NCBI GenBank assembly: GCA_035716025.1
Contig: DASTKH010000028.1
Location: 1 to 56,029 of the forward strand
Length of the DNA stretch: 56,029 nucleotides
Direction: 5' to 3'
DNA from: JADGHE01 sp035716025
Lineage (GTDB): Bacteria; Pseudomonadota; Alphaproteobacteria; Rhizobiales; Xanthobacteraceae
The notes beneath the pieces were generated by a model, which had not been told where the DNA came from, made no database searches, and worked only from the letters and a program-made list of their open reading frames with translations. Below are positions 50,676 to 56,029 of the stretch, piece by piece; within the stretch, counting starts at the first letter, position 1; each line of letters begins with the position of its first letter. The position numbers and the translations under genes are program-made.

Positions 50676-51677
50676 TCAAAGCATCGAGGGCAGAATGCGG
50701 TCGGGCGGCTTGTGGCCGTCCATGAAGGTCTTGATGTTGATGATGACTTTCTCGCCCATCTCGATCCGGCCTTCGACCGTGGCCGAGCTCATATGCGGCA
50801 GCAGCACCACCTTGCCGGCGCGCGCGAGTTTAAGCAGGCGCGGATTGACGGCGGGCTCGTGCTCGAACACGTCGAGTCCCGCGCCCGCGATCGCGCCAGC
50901 CTCGATCAGCCGCGCGAGCGTCGCCTCGTCGATGATCTCTCCGCGCGCGGTATTGACGATGTAGGCGCCCGGGCGCAGCAGCTTCAGCCGCCGCGCCGAA
51001 AGGAGGTGGTAGGTTGCGGGCGTGTGTGGACAATTCACCGACACGATGTCCATCCGCGCGAGCATCTGGTCGAGGCTCTCCCAGTACGTCGCCTCAACCT
51101 CCTCTTCGATGGCCGCCGGTACGCGGCGCCGGTTGTGATAATGGACCTGCAGGCCGAAGGCCCGTGCGCGACGGGCAACCGCAAGGCCGATTCGGCCCAT
51201 GCCGATGATGCCGAGGCGCTTTCCGCCGATCCGGTGCCCCAGCATCCAGGTGGGCGACCAACCGGCCCATTCCGTGTCGGACGTCAGCACCGCCGCCCCT
51301 TCGGTGAGCCGGCGCGGGACCGCGAGGATCAGCGCCATCGTCATGTCGGCAGTGTCCTCCGTGAGCACGCGGGGCGTGTTGGTCACGGTGATGCCCGCCT
51401 TGACGGCGGCCGTCACGTCGATGTTGTCGACGCCGTTGCCAAAATTCGCGATCAGCTTCAGCTTGTCGCCGGCCTGCGCGATCAGCTCGTCATCGATCCG
51501 GTCGGTGACGGTCGGAACGAGCACGTCGGCCGTGCGCATAGCCTCGAGCAGCGCGCCGCGGCTCATCGGCGTGTCGTCGAGATTGAGATGCGCGTCGAAC
51601 AGTTCACGCATCCGCGTCTCGACGACGTCGGGGAGCTTGCGGGTGACGACGACCAGGAGCTTCTTGCGATTGGCCAT
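50676..51677 (-). CDS. D-2-hydroxyacid dehydrogenase (glyoxylate/hydroxypyruvate reductase-like)
   Basis: A 333-residue D-isomer-specific 2-hydroxyacid dehydrogenase. The NAD(P)-binding motif GIIGMGRIG is at 156-164; the catalytic residues are Arg245 (NTARGEIID), Glu274 (DVFEHEP) and His295 (LLPHMSSAT). The segment after the nucleotide-binding motif, HNRRR at 181-185, favours NADPH. Glyoxylate, hydroxypyruvate or another 2-keto acid is the probable substrate. ATG 51677 is chosen over TTG 51710. The product ends before the ABC ATPase gene on the same strand, 137 bases away. Confidence 0.88.
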   Translation of the reverse strand: MANRKKLLVVVTRKLPDVVETRMRELFDAHLNLDDTPMSRGALLEAMRTADVLVPTVTDRIDDELIAQAGDKLKLIANFGNGVDNIDVTAAVKAGITVTNTPRVLTEDTADMTMALILAVPRRLTEGAAVLTSDTEWAGWSPTWMLGHRIGGKRLGIIGMGRIGLAVARRARAFGLQVHYHNRRRVPAAIEEEVEATYWESLDQMLARMDIVSVNCPHTPATYHLLSARRLKLLRPGAYIVNTARGEIIDEATLARLIEAGAIAGAGLDVFEHEPAVNPRLLKLARAGKVVLLPHMSSATVEGRIEMGEKVIINIKTFMDGHKPPDRILPSML

Positions 51678-51804
51678 GGAACGAAAGCGGACGTCGGCGC
51701 TGTTGCTCAACTTTGCGTGCGTTCAGCGGGCATTAACCGCGTCATCCGACACTGGGGACACCCGTACCGACGGGAAAAAATCCTGTCCCCGCCGTGTCTA
51801 ACAG

Positions 51805-52329
51805 ATGGTCCAGCGAACACAAGGCATCATACCGTTCCTCGTTGCAATGGCCCTCATGGGGAGCACCCCTGCTCTCGCGGAATCGTCCGTCGGCCAGTCG
51901 AGCGGCCTGCCGGTGCCGCGCTTCGTGAGCCTCAAGGCAGATCGCGTGAACGTACGCGCCGGCCCCACCAAGGATCACCAGGTCACCTGGATCTTTACGC
52001 GTTCCGGGCTCCCCGTGGAGGTCACGGCGGAGTTCGACAACTGGCGCCGGATCCGCGACTGGGAGGGTGCGGAAGGGTGGGTGTACCACACCCTGCTCTC
52101 GGGCCGCCGGACCGTCATGGTCACGGCTCCCAAAGGCGGCGAAAAGCTGCTCGCCTTGCGTGAAAGTGCGGGGGAGCACGCGCCCGTGACCGCACAGCTT
52201 GAACCGGGTGTCTTGGCGAGCGTGAAGGCCTGCACCGGGTCCTGGTGCCACCTGACCGGACGCGGTTTCGACGGCTGGCTCCCGCAGAACCGGCTGTGGG
52301 GCGTCTATCCGAGCGAAAAGATCGAGTAG
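51805..52329 (+). CDS. Secreted protein with two bacterial SH3-like domains
   Basis: A 174-residue protein with a signal peptide (FLVAMALMGSTPALA, cleaved near AES). Two SH3b-like units follow: FVSLKADRVNVRAGPTKDHQVTWIF then VEVTAEFDNWRRIRDWEGAEGWVY; and a second one in TVMVTAPKGGEKLLALRESA to WCHLTGRGFDGWLP. Similar proteins (DUF1058-type) are common in rhizobia beside irr and dehydrogenase genes and are thought to bind cell wall. The function is unknown. It converges with irr. Confidence 0.85.
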   Translation: MVQRTQGIIPFLVAMALMGSTPALAESSVGQSSGLPVPRFVSLKADRVNVRAGPTKDHQVTWIFTRSGLPVEVTAEFDNWRRIRDWEGAEGWVYHTLLSGRRTVMVTAPKGGEKLLALRESAGEHAPVTAQLEPGVLASVKACTGSWCHLTGRGFDGWLPQNRLWGVYPSEKIE

Positions 52330-52345
52330 AAGGGGCGAGGCGGGG

Positions 52346-52368
52346 GCGCCGAGGGAAACCCGAGGCGC
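52346..52368. terminator. Symmetric hairpin between convergent SH3-protein gene and irr
   Basis: GCGCC-GA-GGG, AAA loop, CCC-GA-GGCGC: a 5-bp and a 3-bp stem around a tandem G-A mismatch. It lies in the 43-base gap between the two stops and may terminate both transcripts. T runs on either side are weak. Confidence 0.45.
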
Positions 52369-52372
52369 GGCG

Positions 52373-52873
52373 TCATTCCTTCCTTTTGAGGCGCACGACG
52401 ACGTCGATTCGTGCGATTTCGTATCCCTCCGGAGCGCTCGGCATGCGATCCACGACCACCTCGGTTTCCGGAATGTCGACGAGCGCGTCCTCGCCCTCGA
52501 CGAAGAAGTGGTGATGGTCGGAGGCGTTGGTGTCGAAATAGGTCTTCGAACCGTCGACTGCGACCTGCCGCAGCAGACCCACTTCCGTGAACTGGTGCAG
52601 CGTGTTGTAGACGGTCGCGAGCGAGACCGGGACCCTGGCGCGTGTCGCCTCTTCGTACAGCAACTCGGCGGTGATGTGGCGGTCGCCCTTGGCGAACAGC
52701 AGCCAGCCAAGCGCCATCCGCTGGCGGGTCGGGCGGAGCCCCACCTGCCGCAGCATGGCCTTTACATCATGCCAGGGGCAGCCGTTCAGCTCGGCACGTG
52801 CGGCCATGTCCGGCCGCCGCTCCCGTGACGTTTGAGGGGTCGGCGGAACGACCACCGCGCGCGTTTGCGTCAT
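52373..52873 (-). CDS. irr: Iron response regulator Irr (Fur family)
   Basis: A 166-residue Fur-family protein with the rhizobial Irr opening: GCPWHDVKAMLRQVGLRPTRQRMALGWLL in outline, where GCPWH (Cys32) matches the haem-regulatory motif of Bradyrhizobium Irr. A second haem-site His cluster is His120-His122 (ASDHHHFF). The DNA-binding part includes VSLATVYNTLHQFTEVGLLRQVA. Irr represses or activates iron and haem genes when haem is low and is degraded when haem is present. It is divergent from fabA across a region with an extended dyad that may be an operator. Confidence 0.93.
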   Translation of the reverse strand: MTQTRAVVVPPTPQTSRERRPDMAARAELNGCPWHDVKAMLRQVGLRPTRQRMALGWLLFAKGDRHITAELLYEEATRARVPVSLATVYNTLHQFTEVGLLRQVAVDGSKTYFDTNASDHHHFFVEGEDALVDIPETEVVVDRMPSAPEGYEIARIDVVVRLKRKE

Positions 52874-52937
52874 CAGTTCTGAGCCACTGGGTCTCAGCCG
52901 TGGCGTCCGGCTCCGGCTGAAGGATTGATCCGGTAAT

Positions 52938-53032
52938 CATAGGCATGCCGGGGTCGAGATGCAACTTATTCGCATCGGCAAAATGCCCCAAAGTCCCCGC
53001 GCGGTCTCACTTTGCCGGTGCGAATGCCTATG
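52938..53032. promoter_or_regulatory. Extended hyphenated dyad between irr and fabA
   Basis: Inner arms ATTCGCATCGGCAAA (52968-52982) and TTTGCCGGTGCGAAT (53011-53025) match at 14 of 15 positions. Outer arms CATAGGCAT (52938-52946) and ATGCCTATG (53024-53032) match at nine of nine; the right arms overlap by two bases. The loop is 28 bases. The dyad lies between the divergent starts of irr and fabA, where an operator would be expected. Confidence 0.5.
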
Positions 53033-53080
53033 TTAGGAAGGCGCAGAATTCGAACGGCCGCACTGGAGACGATACGCACG

Positions 53081-53611
53081 ATGCAGCAGCGCCCGACGAG
53101 CTTTGATTACGAGGCCTTGCTCGCCTGTGGCCGCGGAGAACTGTTCGGCGATGGCAACGCGCAATTGCCGCTGCCGCCGATGCTGATGTTCGACCGCATT
53201 TCGGAGATTGCCGAGAAGGGCGGTGGACACGGCAAGGGCCTCGTGCGGGCCGAACTCGACATGAAGCCGGACCTGTGGTTTTTCCCTTGTCATTTCAAGG
53301 GGGATCCGGTGATGCCGGGGTGCCTCGGGCTCGACGCGCTGTGGCAACTCGTGGGATTTTTTCTCGGTTGGCTCGGTGCGCCGGGCAAGGGCCGAGCGCT
53401 TGGCCTCGGCGAGTTGAGGTTTTCGGGCCAGGTGCTGCCGTCGGTGAAAAAGGTCATCTACGGCATCGATATCAAGCGCGTGGTGCGTAGCAAACTGGTG
53501 CTGGGAATTGCGGACGGCTGGCTGTCGGCGGACGGCGAAGTCATTTATCGCGCGTTCGATTTGAAGGTGGGCCTCTTCCGCCAGGACGCGGCGCAGACAG
53601 CCGGGGCCTGA
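53081..53611 (+). CDS. fabA: 3-hydroxydecanoyl-ACP dehydratase/isomerase FabA
   Basis: A 176-residue hotdog enzyme. The catalytic pair is His71 in FFPCHFKGDPVMPG and Asp85 in CLGLDALWQ, the same spacing as His70/Asp84 in E. coli. It dehydrates 3-hydroxydecanoyl-ACP and isomerises the trans-2 to the cis-3 product, starting unsaturated fatty acid synthesis. MQQRPTSFDYEALLACGRGE at the start is typical. GGAGAC lies about 11 bases upstream of the ATG. fabB follows after 72 bases, then fabI. It is divergent from irr. Confidence 0.96.
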   Translation: MQQRPTSFDYEALLACGRGELFGDGNAQLPLPPMLMFDRISEIAEKGGGHGKGLVRAELDMKPDLWFFPCHFKGDPVMPGCLGLDALWQLVGFFLGWLGAPGKGRALGLGELRFSGQVLPSVKKVIYGIDIKRVVRSKLVLGIADGWLSADGEVIYRAFDLKVGLFRQDAAQTAGA

Positions 53612-53683
53612 CGCGCTTTTCGGCCCCTTCAGCACATCCGTTCGCAGCACGTTCGGCATTCTCGCACGGAGGACGAGGCGAGC

Positions 53684-54901
53684 ATGAGGCGGGTCGTCGT
53701 CACGGGCATGGGGATCGTCTCCTCGATCGGGAACAACACCCAGGAGGTGCTGGCCGGGTTGCGGGAGGCAAAATCGGGCGTGGTGCGGGCGCAGAAATAC
53801 GCGGAACTCGGCTTTCGCTGTCAGGTTCACGGTGCGCCGACCCTCGATCCGGAGGAGGTTGTCGATCGGCGCGCACAGCGCTTTCACGGCGGCGGAACCG
53901 GTTGGAACCACGTCGCCATGGAACAAGCGATTCGTGACGCCGGGCTCGAAACGTCGGAAGTGTCGCACGAGCGGACCGGCATCATCATGGGCTCCGGCGG
54001 GCCGTCGACGCGGGCGATCGTCGAGGCGGCCGACATTGCGCGCGCCAAGGGGCCGCGCCGCGTCGGGCCCTTCGCGGTGCCGAAGGCCATGTCTTCCACC
54101 GCCTCCGCCACGCTTGCGACCTGGTTCAAGATCAAAGGCGTCAACTACTCGATTTCCTCCGCCTGTGCGACCTCCAATCACTGCATCGGCAACGCCGCCG
54201 AGATCATCAAGCTCGGCAAGCAGGACATCATCTTCGCGGGCGGCTGCGAGGAGCTGGATTGGACGCTTTCCGTGCTGTTCGATGCGATGGGGGCAATGTC
54301 TTCGAAATTCAACGACACGCCCGAAAAGGCCTCGCGGCCCTACGATGTCGATCGCGACGGGTTCGTGATCGCAGGGGGCGCCGGCGTGCTTGTGCTCGAG
54401 GAGCTCGAACACGCCCGGGCGCGCGGCGCGCGCATCTACGGGGAGATCGCGGGCTACGGTGCGACTTCCGACGGCTTCGACATGGTCGCGCCATCCGGCG
54501 AGGGGGCGGTGCGCTGCATGCGCATGGCGCTTGCCGAAGCGAAGGCGCCGGTCGACTACATCAATCCCCATGCCACGTCGACGCCGGTCGGCGACATCAA
54601 GGAGATCGAGGCGATCCGCGAGGTCTTCGGCGACAAGTGCCCGCCCATTTCCGCAACCAAATCGCTGACGGGCCATTCGCTCGGCGCAGCCGGCGTGCAG
54701 GAGGCGATCTACTCTCTTTTGATGATGCAGAACGGGTTCATCTGCGCGAGCGCGAACATCGAGAATCTCGATCCAGCGATCGCCGACATGCCGATCGTCC
54801 GCGAGCGGCGCGACGACGCGAGAATCGGCTGTGTCCTGTCGAACTCTTTCGGCTTCGGGGGTACCAACGCTTCCATCGTCTTGAAGCGGTTGGATGCGTA
54901 G
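53684..54901 (+). CDS. fabB: 3-oxoacyl-ACP synthase I FabB
   Basis: A 405-residue beta-ketoacyl-ACP synthase. The active-site Cys161 is in SISSACATSNHCIG, His296 in NPHATSTPVGD and His331 in LTGHSLGAAG; these are the Cys-His-His triad. It elongates cis-3-decenoyl-ACP made by FabA. AMSSKFNDTPEKASRPYDVDRDGFV is typical of FabB. Its position right after fabA confirms FabB rather than FabF. GGAGGACGAGGCGAGC precedes the ATG. fabI follows after 151 bases. Confidence 0.96.
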   Translation: MRRVVVTGMGIVSSIGNNTQEVLAGLREAKSGVVRAQKYAELGFRCQVHGAPTLDPEEVVDRRAQRFHGGGTGWNHVAMEQAIRDAGLETSEVSHERTGIIMGSGGPSTRAIVEAADIARAKGPRRVGPFAVPKAMSSTASATLATWFKIKGVNYSISSACATSNHCIGNAAEIIKLGKQDIIFAGGCEELDWTLSVLFDAMGAMSSKFNDTPEKASRPYDVDRDGFVIAGGAGVLVLEELEHARARGARIYGEIAGYGATSDGFDMVAPSGEGAVRCMRMALAEAKAPVDYINPHATSTPVGDIKEIEAIREVFGDKCPPISATKSLTGHSLGAAGVQEAIYSLLMMQNGFICASANIENLDPAIADMPIVRERRDDARIGCVLSNSFGFGGTNASIVLKRLDA

Positions 54902-55052
54902 TCTTTCCGGGCATGAACACGGCACAGCGTGACTGCGGAGCGTCAGACGGCGCGATGGCGGGGCGTCGCGCGCCGGCCGCGGTCTTGCGCCGTGCGCGCC
55001 GGCCCCGCGAGACCGGACGAGATGGGATGCGTATGCCAAAGAAGGGACGGCT

Positions 55053-55898
55053 ATGGCGGCTTTGATGCAGGGTAGGCGCGGGCTGATCATGGGCGTCGCC
55101 AATGACCATTCGATCGCCTGGGGCATCGCCAAGACGCTCGCCGCGCACGGCGCGACGCTCGCCTTCACCTATCAGACGGAGGCGCTCGGCAAGCGGGTGA
55201 AGCCGCTCGCGGCGTCCGTCGGCTCTTCGCTCGCACTCCCCTGCGACGTCGAGGATCTTGGTTCGGTGGATGCCGTGTTCGCGGCCCTCGGCGAAAAATG
55301 GGGTGGACTCGATTTCGTGGTGCACGCCATCGCGTTTTCCGATCGCAACGAGCTCAAGGGCAATTACGCCGATACGACGCGCGAGAACTTCATCCGAACC
55401 ATGGTGATCTCGTGCTTCTCGTTCACCGAGGTCGCGCGGCGTGCGGTGCCGTTGATGAACGCCGGGGGCTCGTTGCTGACGCTGACCTATGGCGGTTCGA
55501 CGCGCGTGATGCCGAACTATAACGTCATGGGCGTCGCCAAGGCCGCGCTCGAGGCCAGCGTGCGCTATCTCGCGGCCGATTTCGGTCCGCAGAACATCCG
55601 TGTGAACGCCATTTCGGCCGGACCGGTGCGCACGCTCGCGGGCGCGGGAATTGCCGATGCGCGGCTCATGTTCAACTTTCAGAAACGACATTCGCCGCTG
55701 CGTCGACCGGTTGCGATCGAGGAGGTGGGGGGCGCGGCGCTTTATCTGCTCTCCGATCTCTCCAGCGCCGTGACCGGGGAGGTGCATTTCGTCGACGCCG
55801 GCTACCACATCGTCTCGATGCCGCACCCTGCCGCACTGCAGACGGTTGACGAGGCGCAGACGGCCGCGGAGGAACGCGCCTCCGACGCCGCGGAGTAG
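55053..55898 (+). CDS. fabI: Enoyl-ACP reductase FabI
   Basis: A 281-residue short-chain dehydrogenase of the FabI type. GVANDHSIAWGIAK is the nucleotide-binding start, and the catalytic residues Tyr146, Tyr156 and Lys163 match those of E. coli FabI in position (TYGGSTR, YNVMGVAK). It reduces the enoyl-ACP double bond with NADH. The C-terminal 20 residues (TVDEAQTAAEERASDAAE) are a charged extension. It completes the fabA-fabB-fabI group typical of Hyphomicrobiales, where this second FabI works with unsaturated fatty acid synthesis. A strong terminator lies 90 bases after the stop. Confidence 0.95.
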   Translation: MAALMQGRRGLIMGVANDHSIAWGIAKTLAAHGATLAFTYQTEALGKRVKPLAASVGSSLALPCDVEDLGSVDAVFAALGEKWGGLDFVVHAIAFSDRNELKGNYADTTRENFIRTMVISCFSFTEVARRAVPLMNAGGSLLTLTYGGSTRVMPNYNVMGVAKAALEASVRYLAADFGPQNIRVNAISAGPVRTLAGAGIADARLMFNFQKRHSPLRRPVAIEEVGGAALYLLSDLSSAVTGEVHFVDAGYHIVSMPHPAALQTVDEAQTAAEERASDAAE

Positions 55899-55987
55899 TT
55901 CGCGCTTCTTTGAGGTCAAAAGTTCCGCGCTGAGGTGAAAAGCGGCACTGCGGCCGGAAGGGCAAGCGGCGCCAGTCGCACGACAAG

Positions 55988-56015
55988 AAAAAGGCGGCGC
56001 GAAGGCCGCCTTTTT
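55988..56015. terminator. Intrinsic terminator after fabI
   Basis: AAAAAGGCGGC (55988-55998), a 6-base loop, GCCGCCTTTTT (56005-56015). The stem is symmetric with A and T runs on either side, so it can work in both directions. It ends the fabA-fabB-fabI transcript. Confidence 0.9.
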
Positions 56016-56029
56016 GTCATTCCGGTAGA

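Noticed and set aside
53033..55168. 711-codon minus-strand open frame opposite fabA and fabB.
   Set aside because: Antisense to two certain genes; composition is Arg/Ala/His-rich without domains.
1..56029. CRISPR arrays.
   Set aside because: No set of regularly spaced direct repeats was seen; the only tandem repeats are the QGD tract and the IS481 end pair.

Overview
The window is high-GC DNA with no rRNA and a single tRNA. It looks like a chromosomal segment of an alphaproteobacterium of the order Hyphomicrobiales (Rhizobiales), probably near Bradyrhizobium, Rhodopseudomonas or Xanthobacteraceae. The reasons are an Irr-type Fur regulator with a GCPWH haem-regulatory motif, DUF1236 and DUF3008 proteins, an alphaproteobacterial intergenic palindromic repeat, Tad pilus genes, and the fabA-fabB-fabI order beside irr. 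Gene calls rest on motif recognition and reading frames only; no database search was run.

Layout. 0-1.5 kb: end of a tad pilus cluster (tadC fragment, tadD lipoprotein). 1.6-3.9 kb: an M17 aminopeptidase overlapping an NlpC/P60 peptidase. 3.9-4.2 kb: a non-coding stretch ending in a strong hairpin that may be the tail of a decayed IS605/IS1341-type element. 4.2-17.8 kb: a long run of minus-strand genes: DUF1236, DUF3008, a rhodanese, an M24 peptidase-fold protein with an altered metal site, a FAH-family enzyme, a CobW GTPase, two selenium-binding/LVIVD beta-propeller proteins (one a methanethiol-oxidase homologue) around a membrane protein, a NitT/SsuABC-type transporter with two permeases, and MsrA. 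The theme suggests organosulfur uptake and oxidation, but this is inference. 18-21 kb: efp opposite epmA-epmB, a full elongation factor P and lysylation set.

21-30 kb: accessory enzymes and regulators: a flavin monooxygenase-like protein, an amidohydrolase, an ArsR-SRPBCC pair with two clear operators, DUF1801, VOC and cupin proteins, and an ECF41 sigma factor paired with a carboxymuconolactone decarboxylase. 29.5-36 kb: an L,D-transpeptidase, an HtrA-like protein that has lost its catalytic triad, an amidohydrolase-RidA pair, a cold-shock gene with a structured leader, and an NhaA antiporter fused to a DsbA-like domain. 36.3-36.9 kb: a broken IS481-type transposase lying against the 3' end of tRNA-Arg(CCG).

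37-41 kb: a bacterial G1 (eqolisin) glutamic peptidase, a PAP2/haloperoxidase-type protein with a QGD repeat, and a class III cyclase-TPR protein, all on the minus strand. 41-48.9 kb: two tiny secreted proteins, a Crp/Fnr regulator opposite a secreted protein of unknown function, a second-type FtsH, an aminotransferase, a HlyU-like protein, a RecD/Dda-like helicase and a thioesterase. 48.9-51.7 kb: an ABC permease-ATPase pair without a binding protein, and a 2-hydroxyacid dehydrogenase. 51.8-56 kb: an SH3 protein, irr, and fabA-fabB-fabI ending in a clear terminator. An extended dyad lies in the irr/fabA divergent promoter region.

The items most worth a second look are the methanethiol-oxidase neighbourhood, the G1 peptidase cluster, the inactive HtrA homologue, the M24 protein with Cys for Asp, and the irr/fabA dyad.
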